Shown here one piece after another: positions 40,149 through 48,278 of a stretch of DNA of 64,000 nucleotides (positions within the stretch are counted from its first letter, which is position 1; every line of letters begins with the position of its first letter). The stretch lies in the NCBI GenBank assembly GCA_046330255.1, contig JAXLTC010000002.1, positions 372,001 to 436,000 of the forward strand. Direction: 5' to 3'. Source of the DNA: JBBSBL01 sp046330255 (GTDB lineage Bacteria; Actinomycetota; Thermoleophilia; Solirubrobacterales; Solirubrobacteraceae). A program made the translations under genes and the position numbers. The notes below the pieces were generated by a model that was not told the origin of the DNA, ran no database searches, and saw nothing but the letters and a program-made list of their open reading frames with translations.

Positions 40149-41369
40149 GTGCGGCCGGCGCTACCCTGCGCGCCGGTGCCCCGCTCCCGCCTCCACAGGG
40201 CCGTCGCGCCCGCGCTCGGCCTCTGCCTGGCCGCGGCGGTCGCCGGGTGTGGCGGCGGCGGCGCCGGCGGCCTCGGCCCCCCGCCGGACGCGGGGCGCTC
40301 CGGCGACTCCGGCGCGCAGGAGCTCGGCTTCCCCGGCTTCGCGACGAAGAACACGACGCGAATCGGCGGCGCCGACCCCGTCGCCGACACCGCCGCCGCG
40401 GCGCTCGCCGCCTATCCGGGAGCCGGGCAGAGCCCCCGGGCCGTCGCCCTCGCCCCGAAGGGCGACTGGCGGGCGGCGCTGGCCTCGACATCGCTCGTGG
40501 GGCGGCCGTTGGGAGCGCCCGTACTGCTCGCCGGCTCCGACTCGCTGCCGGACCCCACGGCCGCCGCGCTGGTCGCGCTGCGGCCGACCGGCGCCGCGGC
40601 GCTGGGCGGCGCCCAGGTGATCCGGGTCGGCGACGCCGCCGCGCCGCCCGGGCGCCTGCGCACCATCACCGTACGCGGGCGCGGGTCCGGCCCGGCCGCG
40701 CTCGCCGCGGCGGTCGACCGCCTGCGCGCCACGGCCGCCGGTCGGCCGAGCGCGTCGGTGGTGGTCGTCTCCCAGGACGCCCCGGCGTTTGCGATGCCCG
40801 CCGCGGCCTGGGCCGCCAAGAGCGGCGACCCGATCCTGTTCGTCTCGCGCGACGCGATCCCGGCGGCCACCCGCGCGGCGCTGCGCGCGCACGGCCGGCC
40901 GCGGATCTACGTGCTCGGCCCGCCGGCGGTCGTCTCGGGCCGCGTCCTGCGGGGCTTGGGGGCCCTCGGCCGAGCCAGGCGGATCGCGGGCCCCGACCCC
41001 GTGAGCAGCGCGATCGCGTTCGCGCGCTTCTCGGACGGCCCGTTCGGCTGGCGCGTCGTGGATCCGGGGCACGGCCTGTCGTTCGCCAGCACCCGGCGCC
41101 CGCTCGACGCGGTCGCCGCGGCCCCGCTCGCCGCGGCCGGGACCTACGGTCCGCTGCTGGTGGTGCAGCGGCCGGCGCCGCTGCCGCGCGCGCTCCAGCA
41201 GTACCTGCTCGACATCCAGCCCGGCTACACCGACGATCCGGTCCGCGGGGTCTACAATCACGGATGGGTCATCGGGGACGCGCAGGCGATCTCGATCGCC
41301 TCGCAGGCGCAGATCGACCAGTTGCTGGAGATCGCGCCGGTGGCCGGCGGCAGCAGCCCGTCGTCATGA
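40149..41369 (+). CDS. Lipoprotein with cell-wall-binding repeats (CWB2)
   Basis: A 406-residue exported protein. The signal (LHRAVAPALGLCLAAAVAGCGGG) ends in lipobox VAGC and a Gly-rich linker. Three CWB2-like units follow: RIGGADPVADTAAAALAAY with LLAGSDSLPDPTAAALVAL, then a central PSASVVVVSQDAPAFAMPAAAW / PILFVSRDAIPAATRAAL / RIYVLGPPAVVSGRVLRGL, then a more diverged third. CWB2 repeats bind wall polymers in clostridial S-layer proteins. The start could be GTG 40149 or a GTG eight codons later. It is divergent from the NlpC gene and overlaps the next gene by 4 bp. Confidence 0.82.
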   Translation: MRPALPCAPVPRSRLHRAVAPALGLCLAAAVAGCGGGGAGGLGPPPDAGRSGDSGAQELGFPGFATKNTTRIGGADPVADTAAAALAAYPGAGQSPRAVALAPKGDWRAALASTSLVGRPLGAPVLLAGSDSLPDPTAAALVALRPTGAAALGGAQVIRVGDAAAPPGRLRTITVRGRGSGPAALAAAVDRLRATAAGRPSASVVVVSQDAPAFAMPAAAWAAKSGDPILFVSRDAIPAATRAALRAHGRPRIYVLGPPAVVSGRVLRGLGALGRARRIAGPDPVSSAIAFARFSDGPFGWRVVDPGHGLSFASTRRPLDAVAAAPLAAAGTYGPLLVVQRPAPLPRALQQYLLDIQPGYTDDPVRGVYNHGWVIGDAQAISIASQAQIDQLLEIAPVAGGSSPSS

Positions 41370-41656
41370 GCCAAGCCGAGCGCCCAGACCGCCTCCGCCC
41401 CGAGCACCGCGTCACGGTCGAGGACATCCGCGAGCTGATGGGCGCCTCGACCCCGCACTTCGCGCTGCAGCTACGCGAGCGCATCAGGCGGCTGGTCGCG
41501 GGGCTCCAGCCCGACGACCCTGCCCGCCTCGAGGGCGAGCGGGAGATCGCCCGCCTCGAGCGCCTCGGGCTCGGCGGCGAGGTGAGGGGCGAGCCGGCGC
41601 AGCCGGGCATGGAGCCGCTGGCGAGCGTCGACGCCGACAGCGGCGATCCGGCCTGA
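41366..41656 (+). CDS. Small acidic/basic helical protein, unknown function
   Basis: A 96-residue protein, ATG 41366, overlapping the CWB2 gene stop (ATGA). Residues 10-70 are helical with alternating charge (HRVTVEDIRELMGASTPHFALQLRERIRRLV; RLEGEREIARLERLG), and the tail is Gly/Pro-rich. No family is recognised. The coupling suggests it works with, or is regulated along with, the CWB2 lipoprotein. There is no signal peptide, so it is probably cytoplasmic. Confidence 0.6.
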   Translation: MSQAERPDRLRPEHRVTVEDIRELMGASTPHFALQLRERIRRLVAGLQPDDPARLEGEREIARLERLGLGGEVRGEPAQPGMEPLASVDADSGDPA

Positions 41657-41750
41657 AACCCCTCGCCTTCATGGCCCAAACCGAGCAAAACACGGTCATT
41701 CGTCTGCTCGCCGTTGCCGGGCGCGCGGCGACTCTCTAGCCTCGGCGCCG

Positions 41751-42413
41751 ATGCTCCCGGGAGACCACGCCAGATGGAGTGCGGCTCGCACCCGGGCGGT
41801 CGCCGGGACGGAGCTGCGCCGGTCGCTGCTCCAGTTCGCGCTGAACGGAATCGCCGGGTCGACGCTCGCGCCGAGGCCGCTGCGCTACTACCTGCTGCGC
41901 GCCTGCGGGCTGAGCATCGACACGTTCCGCATCGGGTCCGGCTGCTTCTTCGGCGGCCCCGAGGTCACGATCGGGGCCGGTTCGACCATCAACCACCGGT
42001 GCTTCTTCGACACGACCGCGCGCATCACGATCGGGCGCAACACGCACATCGGACCGGGCGTGATGTTCTGCACCGCCTCACACGAGCCCGGCGATGCCGG
42101 AGAACGGGTCGGCGCGGCCACGTCGGGCGAGATCGTCGTCGAGGACGGCTGCGGGATCGCGGCCGGCGCGATCCTGCTCGCCGGGGTGCGAATCGGCTCC
42201 GGGTCGATCGTGGCGGCCGGCACGGTCGTCGGGCGCGACCTCGGGCCCAACGGGCTCTACGCGGGGAGCCCGGTCCGCCTGGTCAAGCGCCTTGACGCGC
42301 CCCCGCGCGGACCGGCGGCGGTCGCGGCCGTCCCGGACGCCGAGCCCGCGGCCCCGGCCGACCCGGAGGATCGCGACGACGACCTCGAGGACGCCTCGGC
42401 CGCCAGCGGCTGA
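41751..42413 (+). CDS. Left-handed beta-helix acyltransferase
   Basis: A 220-residue hexapeptide-repeat (LbH) acyltransferase of the WcaF/maltose O-acetyltransferase type. The coil of hexads is clear: GSGCFFGGPEVTIGAGSTINHRCFFDTTARITIGRNTHIGPGVMF, then the catalytic His in ASHEPGDAG and later VEDGCGIAAGAILLAGVRIGSGSIVAAGTVV. GLYAGSPVRLVKRL is the standard C-terminus, after which an acidic tail of about 35 residues follows. It transfers an acetyl or other acyl group to a sugar or lipid. No glycosyltransferase is immediately adjacent; the surface-glycan operon starts 2.3 kb on. Confidence 0.85.
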   Translation: MLPGDHARWSAARTRAVAGTELRRSLLQFALNGIAGSTLAPRPLRYYLLRACGLSIDTFRIGSGCFFGGPEVTIGAGSTINHRCFFDTTARITIGRNTHIGPGVMFCTASHEPGDAGERVGAATSGEIVVEDGCGIAAGAILLAGVRIGSGSIVAAGTVVGRDLGPNGLYAGSPVRLVKRLDAPPRGPAAVAAVPDAEPAAPADPEDRDDDLEDASAASG

Positions 42414-42439
42414 GGCCGTGGCGCGCGCCCGCCGCGACG

Positions 42440-43630
42440 TCAGCGGCTCGCGCCCGGCCAGACGTCGGCCGGGTCGGCCACGTCCAGCAGCGTGAAGTCG
42501 GGTGGCTCGCCGAAGTTGCGAAGCATCTGCTCCCTGATCACCTCGTAGCTGCGCACCGCCTCGCTGCGGCGTCCGCGCAGCAGGCTGAGCGCGACCAGTC
42601 GCCGCTGCGTGTCGGCGTCGAACGGGTCGATCTCCGCCAAGCGGCGTGCGGTGCCGGCCGCCGCGTCCAGGCGCCCGTCGACCACCTGCAGGTCGACCAG
42701 CGCGCGCGCGGACTCGCCGGCCACGCTGCGCAGCCGTTCGCGCTCGCGCACCGTCCAGTCGGCGTAGGGCTCGTCGGCGAGGTAGTGGCCGCGGTAGAGG
42801 GCCATCGCGCGTTCGAGCGGCTCGCGCGCCCTGGCCGAGCGGCCCCGGCGAATCGCCGCCAGGCCGGTCTTGGCGGCCGCCTCGAACGCGTCGGCGTCCA
42901 CCTCGACGCGCTCGGTGCCCAGGCGGTAGCCGCCGTCGTGGCGCACGACGCAACTGGCATGCCGGCCACTGGAGTCGCGGTCGAGCCCGGAGTCGCGGTC
43001 GAGCCGCTGGCGCAGGTGGTGGACGAGCGCCCGCACCGTCGGCGTGCGGCTCGCGGGCGAGCCGGGCCAAAGCGCCTCGGCGATCTCCTCCGTGCTCACC
43101 ACGCGCCCGCGCTCGGTCACCAGCAGCTTCAGCAGCTGGCCCGCCCGCTGGCGGATCCACGCGCCGTCCCCCCCGCCGGGGACGTCCACCTCCGTGCGAC
43201 CCAGCACCCGTACCGCGACGTGCGCCTGCGAGGACCATGCGGGCAGCGCGGCACGGCGGCGGTCCTCGCGCTGCCCTGGGCGGACCTGCGCCACGATCCG
43301 CCCGTCCGGCAGGCGTCGCGCGGCCACCCACGCTGCGCCCGGGGACGCCCCGGCCGCCAGCTCGACCCTGAACTCGGACGTGGGCTCGCCGGAGCGGTCG
43401 ACGACGTGAGTCAGGCAGCCGCCCTCCAGCCGCGTGCCGCGGGCGCCGCACCCGAGCAGCTCGCAGCAGCGGTCGCCGGTGGCCGCGGGGCCGTCGCCGT
43501 CGCCGAGCAGCTCGGACCCGAGCGCGTTGATCGCGAGCACCCGCCCGTCGGCGTCGAGCACCAGCGCGCCGTGCGGCAGGAGGTCGAACACCCCGTCGGC
43601 CGGCCCATCGCCGGCGGAGCCCGCGGTCAC
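42440..43630 (-). CDS. SARP-family regulator with N-terminal PAS-like domain
   Basis: A 396-residue transcription factor. Residues about 12-115 look PAS-like (FDLLPHGALVLDADGRVLAINALGSELLG) and include four cysteines (CCELLGCG... GGCLTH) that could bind a cofactor. A winged-helix OmpR-type domain (VAVRVLGRTEVDVPGG, about 138-225) and a C-terminal bacterial transcriptional activator domain (about 235-375, YRGHYLADEPYADWTVRERERL) follow, the SARP layout. SARPs bind direct repeats at 11-bp spacing near promoters. The start is GTG 43630. It is divergent from a LuxR-type regulator. Confidence 0.85.
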   Translation of the reverse strand: MTAGSAGDGPADGVFDLLPHGALVLDADGRVLAINALGSELLGDGDGPAATGDRCCELLGCGARGTRLEGGCLTHVVDRSGEPTSEFRVELAAGASPGAAWVAARRLPDGRIVAQVRPGQREDRRRAALPAWSSQAHVAVRVLGRTEVDVPGGGDGAWIRQRAGQLLKLLVTERGRVVSTEEIAEALWPGSPASRTPTVRALVHHLRQRLDRDSGLDRDSSGRHASCVVRHDGGYRLGTERVEVDADAFEAAAKTGLAAIRRGRSARAREPLERAMALYRGHYLADEPYADWTVRERERLRSVAGESARALVDLQVVDGRLDAAAGTARRLAEIDPFDADTQRRLVALSLLRGRRSEAVRSYEVIREQMLRNFGEPPDFTLLDVADPADVWPGASR

Positions 43631-43891
43631 CCGCGCACCCCGGCCCCCGCCGCGGGCCTGTCATCCCAGAATCCAACCGGCACAACGCCTATCCAACAGC
43701 AATCGCAACGCTGACGCAATCCCTGCGAATAGCTTCATACCCGGACCATTCCGGGGGGGATGAGGGTTGTTGCGCGACGACCCGCGCCGCGGGCGTCAGG
43801 AGAACTCCACGCACAGCGACCAGGGTGGGCGAATGATCGACAGACACCACAGGCACGAGGCCGTGATCCGCGCCGCGGACGGGTGGCCGTC
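43631..43891. promoter_or_regulatory. Divergent promoter region between SARP and LuxR regulators
   Basis: A 261-bp gap whose central part (about 43665-43760) is much less GC-rich than its surroundings, as promoters often are here. An ATG at 43760 is in frame with the response regulator but adds 44 residues with no domain, so GTG 43892 is preferred and this stretch is treated as non-coding. No clear operator repeat was found. Confidence 0.4.
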
Positions 43892-44527
43892 GTGAAGAGC
43901 GTCGTGATCGTGGCCGACCACACGTGCGTGATCGAGGCGATCCGCAACGCGCTGCGCCAGACGACCGGAATCCGGGTGCTCGGCTTCCTCGACGTGCGCC
44001 TGGCCGTCACCGACGCCCTGGCCGAGGCGGCGCCCGACGTGGTGCTCGTGGACGAGATGCACCAACCGGACCACGCGCTCGCGCGCCTGCGCGAGATTCG
44101 CGAGCGCTCGCCCGAGAGCCACCGCATCCTGCTGACCACCCGCATGGACGGCCGCTGGCTGGCCGACGCCGTCGACGCCGGCGCGACCGCCGCGATCTCC
44201 AAGGGCGTCCACCCGGCGACGCTCGGCATGCTCGTGCGCGAGACCGCCTACGGGAACATGGTGCACGTGTTCGAGTCGGACGCTCGCCGGGCGGCGGAGC
44301 TCGAGGAGTGCATGCTCACGGAACGCGAGCTCGAGATCCTTGCGCTCGTCGCCCAGGGGCATACCAATGGCAAGATCGCCGGCTCGCTCTGGGTGACCGA
44401 GCAGACGGTCAAGTTCCACCTCTCCAACGTCTACCGCAAGCTCGGCGTGTCGAACCGCACCGAGGCCAGCCACTGGGCCCACCAGCACGACCTCGTGTCG
44501 GCTCGCCCGGTCGCGCTGGCGTCCTAG
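43892..44527 (+). CDS. LuxR/NarL-type response regulator
   Basis: A 211-residue two-domain regulator. The receiver domain (about 1-115) carries Asp in VIVADHTC, a phospho-acceptor-like Asp in VLVDEMHQPDH, Thr in LLTTRMDG, and Lys in AISKGVHP. The C-terminal LuxR helix-turn-helix is classic (LTERELEILALVAQGHTNGKIAGSLWVTEQTVKFHLSNVYRKLGV). No histidine kinase is adjacent, so it is an orphan. It is divergent from the SARP gene and immediately upstream of the surface-glycan operon, which makes it the best local candidate to control that operon. GTG 43883 is an alternative start. Confidence 0.88.
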   Translation: MKSVVIVADHTCVIEAIRNALRQTTGIRVLGFLDVRLAVTDALAEAAPDVVLVDEMHQPDHALARLREIRERSPESHRILLTTRMDGRWLADAVDAGATAAISKGVHPATLGMLVRETAYGNMVHVFESDARRAAELEECMLTERELEILALVAQGHTNGKIAGSLWVTEQTVKFHLSNVYRKLGVSNRTEASHWAHQHDLVSARPVALAS

Positions 44528-44580
44528 CCCCACGGCCGAACCTATCCTTTGGTCTGGCGACACGCCGGTAGGCCGGACGT

Positions 44581-44597
44581 AGGCTCGCAGCGAGCCT
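44581..44597 (+). promoter_or_regulatory. 17-bp palindrome upstream of the surface-glycan operon
   Basis: AGGCTCGC-A-GCGAGCCT is a perfect inverted repeat with 8-bp arms and one central base, between the LuxR gene and the sugar transferase start. A dimeric LuxR/NarL-type protein could bind such a site; as RNA it would not fold well with a one-base loop. If the operon starts at GTG 44600, the site would cover its ribosome-binding position instead. Confidence 0.45.
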
Positions 44598-44689
44598 CGG
44601 TGAAGGACGATCCGCGAGTCACGACGGCAGGTCGCGCGCGCCCACGGGGAGCCCAGCCGGGCTCCGCGCGCCGCTCCCATCTGGTCGCC

Positions 44690-46171
44690 GTGGACTCCGC
44701 CGCCGCGGCACGCACGAAGCCCACCGCGCGGCACCTCGCACCCGCCGCGTCGAGCGCCTCGGGGCGTCTGCCGCGGGGCAGGGTCTGGATGCTGGTGATC
44801 GCCGACGCGCTCGCGCTGCTTCTCGCCGGCGGGCTCACGTTCGCGATCGCCGAGCAGATGGCGCCGCCGGCGATCGTCGCGCCGGGCGCGGTGGCCGCGG
44901 GCCTCGCGGCCCTGGCGCTGCTCGCCTGGATCGCGATGTTCTGCGCCTACCGGCTCTACGACCGCCAGCCGAACACGATCGCGACCAGCAACTTCGACGA
45001 GATCGCGGAGCTCTTCCACGCGCTGCTCGCCGGCTCGCTGCTGTTCCTGCTCGCGGGACAGGCGCTTGCGCGGCTCGTCGACGTGAAGGTCTACTCGCCC
45101 GTCGAGGCGACCCTCTTCCTCGCGGCAGCGCTCGCGCTCGTGCCGGCCTGCCGCTACCTGGTCCGCAGCTTCGTGATGCCGGCGGTCATGGCCCCGCGGC
45201 GCGCCCTGATCGTGGGCGCCGGGACGACCGGCCGCGCCGTCGAGCGCAAGATCGCCGCCCATCCCAGCTACGGGCTCGAACTGGTCGGCTTCCTCGACGA
45301 CGACCCCCAGGCGGCCGAGGGCATGAGCGTGATCGGGCCGACCAGCGAGCTCACGCGCGTGGTCGAGGAGCTCGAGATCGACTGGGTGATCGTGACGCTC
45401 TCGCGCGGCGCCTACGACGAGACGCTCGATCTCGTCCGCGCCGTGCGGCGCCCCGACGTGCACCTGTCGATCGTGCCGAGCTTCTACGAGCTGTTCGCCT
45501 CGAACGCCACGATCGAGGACATCGAGGGGCTGCCGGTGGTGAGCCTGCCGCCGATGCGCTTCAGCCGAAGCGTCGTGTTCCTCAAGCGCGCGGTGGACCT
45601 CGTCGCGGCCGGCCTCGGGCTGCTGCTCCTGTCGCCCGTGCTGCTGGTGATCGCGGTCGCGGTCAAGCTCGACTCGCGCGGCCCGGTGTTCTTCCGGCAG
45701 CGGCGCTGGGGCCGCGGCGGGCGCGAGTTCAGGATCGTGAAGTTCCGCACGATGGTCGACGGCGCCGAGGCGCTGAAGGCCTCGGTCGAGGACCGCAACG
45801 ACATCGACGGCGGGCCGCTCTTCAAGATCCGCGAGGACCCGAGGATCACGCGCGTCGGCGCGTGGCTGCGGCGCACCTCGCTCGACGAGCTGCCCCAGCT
45901 GTGGAACGTGCTGCGCGGCGAGATGAGCCTCGTCGGCCCGCGGCCGTTCGTGGTCGACGAGGCGTGCCAGATCACCGGCTGGGCGGGACGGCGCGTGGAG
46001 ACGACCCCGGGCATCACCGGCCTCTGGCAGGTCATGGGCCGCACCGACCTCCCGTTCGAGGAGATGGTGAAGCTCGACTACATCTACGTGACCAACTGGT
46101 CGCTCTGGTGGGACATCAAGATCCTGTTCCAGACGATCCCGGCGATCCTCGCGCGGCGGGGCGCGTACTAG
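44690..46171 (+). CDS. Polyprenyl-phosphate sugar-1-phosphate transferase (exopolysaccharide initiation)
   Basis: A 493-residue initiating glycosyltransferase that places the first sugar phosphate on undecaprenyl phosphate. About four N-terminal helices (residues 30-165) are followed by a CoA-binding-like Rossmann domain (RRALIVGAGTTGRAVERK), then a fifth helix and the catalytic domain: FLKRAVDLVAAGLGLLLL, RIVKFRTMVDGAE, RTSLDELPQLWNVLRGEMSLVGPRP and ETTPGITGLWQV. GTG 44690 is chosen because it gives a normal-length cytoplasmic leader; GTG 44600 and TTG 44549 are also in frame. First gene of a nine-gene operon. Confidence 0.92.
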   Translation: MDSAAAARTKPTARHLAPAASSASGRLPRGRVWMLVIADALALLLAGGLTFAIAEQMAPPAIVAPGAVAAGLAALALLAWIAMFCAYRLYDRQPNTIATSNFDEIAELFHALLAGSLLFLLAGQALARLVDVKVYSPVEATLFLAAALALVPACRYLVRSFVMPAVMAPRRALIVGAGTTGRAVERKIAAHPSYGLELVGFLDDDPQAAEGMSVIGPTSELTRVVEELEIDWVIVTLSRGAYDETLDLVRAVRRPDVHLSIVPSFYELFASNATIEDIEGLPVVSLPPMRFSRSVVFLKRAVDLVAAGLGLLLLSPVLLVIAVAVKLDSRGPVFFRQRRWGRGGREFRIVKFRTMVDGAEALKASVEDRNDIDGGPLFKIREDPRITRVGAWLRRTSLDELPQLWNVLRGEMSLVGPRPFVVDEACQITGWAGRRVETTPGITGLWQVMGRTDLPFEEMVKLDYIYVTNWSLWWDIKILFQTIPAILARRGAY

Positions 46172-46182
46172 GGGGCCGCGCG

Positions 46183-46953
46183 ATGCCGGTGCTCGTCATC
46201 CCCGCCTACAACGAGGCCGAGAACGTCCCGCGGCTGCTCGACGACCTCGAGCGGCGCCCGAGCCTCTGGCGGCTCGGCAAGGTCGTGCTGGTCGACGACG
46301 GCTCGACCGACGGCACGCCCGAGGCCGCCGAGGCCCACGCCGGGCGCCTGCCGCTCGAGGTGCTGCGCCTCGGCCGCAACCGCGGGCCCGGGCGCGCCTT
46401 CGACGCCGGGTTCCACCGCGCGCTCGAGCTCTCCGGCGAGCGCGGGCTCGTCGTGACGCTCGAGTCGGACACCACGAGCGACCTCGACGTGCTCGACCAG
46501 ATGCTCGCGACCGCGCGCGACGGCGCCGACATCGTGCTCGCCTCCGTCCACGGCGGCGGCAGGATGCTCGGGGTCGGGCGCACGCGGCGCCTGATGTCGC
46601 GCGGGGCGGCGTTCGCGATCCGGCGCGCCGCCGGGCTGGACGCGCGCACCGTCTCGTCCTTCTTCCGCGTGTACCGCGCGCACGCGCTTCGTGCCGGCTA
46701 CGAGCGCCACGGCGAGAGCTTCATCCGCGAGAGCGGCTTCGCCTGCAAGGCCGAGATCCTGCTCAAGCTCGACGCGCTCGGGGCTCGGATCGCCGAGGTC
46801 CCGGTCGATCTCGACGCCGCGCGCCGCCAGGGCTCCAGCAAGCTGCGGCTCGCCCCGACGATCACCGGCTACGTGCGGCTGCTGTCGCGCAGCTCGCTGG
46901 TGCGGGAGCCCGTCGGCTCCGGTCCGCTCGTCCGCGACGAGGCGGCGCCGTGA
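46183..46953 (+). CDS. Glycosyltransferase family 2 (DPM1-like)
   Basis: A 256-residue GT-A enzyme. LVIPAYNEAENVPRLLDDL begins the nucleotide-sugar fold; VVLVDDGSTDGTPEAA and the DxD-like TLESDTTSDLD hold the metal-sugar site; VSSFFRVYRAHALRAGYER and RQGSSKLRLAPTITGYVRLL match polyprenyl-monophosphate mannose/glucose synthases. It likely makes a polyprenyl-phosphate sugar donor or extends the lipid-linked glycan. It starts 12 bp after the sugar transferase, and its stop overlaps the next gene by 4 bp. Confidence 0.88.
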   Translation: MPVLVIPAYNEAENVPRLLDDLERRPSLWRLGKVVLVDDGSTDGTPEAAEAHAGRLPLEVLRLGRNRGPGRAFDAGFHRALELSGERGLVVTLESDTTSDLDVLDQMLATARDGADIVLASVHGGGRMLGVGRTRRLMSRGAAFAIRRAAGLDARTVSSFFRVYRAHALRAGYERHGESFIRESGFACKAEILLKLDALGARIAEVPVDLDAARRQGSSKLRLAPTITGYVRLLSRSSLVREPVGSGPLVRDEAAP

Positions 46954-48278
46954 GCGCCCCGCGTACGGCGGTCGTCGGCGGCGGGCTGCTCGGCCTGACC
47001 GCGGCCTACCGGCTCACCCGTGCGGGCCATCCCGCGGTCGTCTACGAGCGCGCCGCCCAGGTCGGCGGACTCGCGGCCTCGGCCGACCTCGACGGCATCC
47101 CCGTCGATCGCTTCTACCACGTCGTGCTGCCCACCGACGACCGGGTGCGCGGCCTCGCGGAGGAGCTCGGGCTGGCGGACCGCTTCCGCTTCCGCCGCAC
47201 CGGCGTCGGCTTCTACCACGACGGGCGCCTGGCCTCGATGTCCTCGTTGCGCGAGCTGCTGTCGTTCCCGGCCCTCCGCGCCGTCGACCGGGTCCGGCTC
47301 GGCGCGTTCGTGGCCCGTTGCCAGATGATTCGCGAGCACGCCGATCTCGATCGCGAGCCGCTCGAGCGCTGGCTGCGCCGGATGTGCGGCGAGCGCCTGT
47401 GGGAGGGGCTCTGGCGCCCGCTGCTCGACTCCAAGTTCGACGGGCGCTACGACGACCTGCCGGCGACCTACCTGTGGGCGCGCACGCGCCGCATGTCGCG
47501 CACGCGCGACCGCACCTCGCACGAGGTGATGGGCACGATCGACGGCGGCTACCAGATGCTCGCGGACGCGCTCGCCGACGCGATCCGCGCGGCCGGCGGC
47601 GAGGTGCGCACCGAGACGCCCGTGCGGCGCATCGCCGAGGCGGGAGGCCGCGCGGTGGGAGTGGTGACCGACTCCGGCCTGGAGGCCTACGACCAGGTGC
47701 TCTCGACGCTGATCCCGCCGCAGGGCGAGCGCCTGCTGCCGCCCGCGCTGGCCGCGGCGGCCGGTCCCGACCGCTGCCGCTATCTGGGCGTGGTCTGCCT
47801 CGTGATGCGCCTGCGGCGCAGCATCAGCCCCTACTACGCGCTCAACCTGACCGACCGCCGCGTCGCGCTGACGACCGTGGTCGAGACCACGCACGTCGTC
47901 AACCCGGAGCGCGTCGGGGGCACGCTGATCTACGCGCCGCGCTACGTGAACCCGGACGCCGAGGACCTCGAGCGCTCCTCCCTTCAGATCCGGCGCGACT
48001 ACCTGCGCCGGGTGCAGGCGATCTTCCCGTCGCTGCGCGACGACGACGTGCTCGCGATGCAGGTCGCGCGCTCCCGCGTCGCCGAGCCCGTGCACGTGCT
48101 CGGCCATGCCGGTCGCCCGGCGGACCTGTTCCCGGCACCGGGGCTCGCGCTCGCCTCGACCGCGCAGATCTACCCGGAACTCGTGAACGGCCAGGCAGTC
48201 GTCGGCGTCGCCGACCGGGTGGCCGAGGGCCTGATCGAGCGTCTCGACGCGACGTCCCGCGAGGAGCGCGCGGCGTGA
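46950..48278 (+). CDS. FAD-dependent amine-oxidase/UDP-galactopyranose-mutase-like oxidoreductase
   Basis: A 442-residue flavoprotein. The dinucleotide site is TAVVGGGLLGLTAAYRL (residues 6-22), followed by VYERAAQVGGLAAS and HVVLPTDDRV, typical of the NAD(P)-binding amine-oxidase superfamily that includes desaturases, protoporphyrinogen oxidase and sugar-mutase-like proteins found in polysaccharide clusters. The C-terminal VNGQAVVGVADRVAEGLI closes the FAD fold. The exact reaction is unknown; a role on a nucleotide sugar or lipid-linked sugar is inferred from neighbours. The start is GTG 46950 within the previous stop (GTGA). Confidence 0.8.
   Translation: MSAPRTAVVGGGLLGLTAAYRLTRAGHPAVVYERAAQVGGLAASADLDGIPVDRFYHVVLPTDDRVRGLAEELGLADRFRFRRTGVGFYHDGRLASMSSLRELLSFPALRAVDRVRLGAFVARCQMIREHADLDREPLERWLRRMCGERLWEGLWRPLLDSKFDGRYDDLPATYLWARTRRMSRTRDRTSHEVMGTIDGGYQMLADALADAIRAAGGEVRTETPVRRIAEAGGRAVGVVTDSGLEAYDQVLSTLIPPQGERLLPPALAAAAGPDRCRYLGVVCLVMRLRRSISPYYALNLTDRRVALTTVVETTHVVNPERVGGTLIYAPRYVNPDAEDLERSSLQIRRDYLRRVQAIFPSLRDDDVLAMQVARSRVAEPVHVLGHAGRPADLFPAPGLALASTAQIYPELVNGQAVVGVADRVAEGLIERLDATSREERAA

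Noticed and set aside
41682..41710. CGAGCA ... TGCTCG inverted repeat before the acyltransferase
   Set aside because: Six-base arms with a 17-base gap are expected by chance; no promoter boxes coincide.
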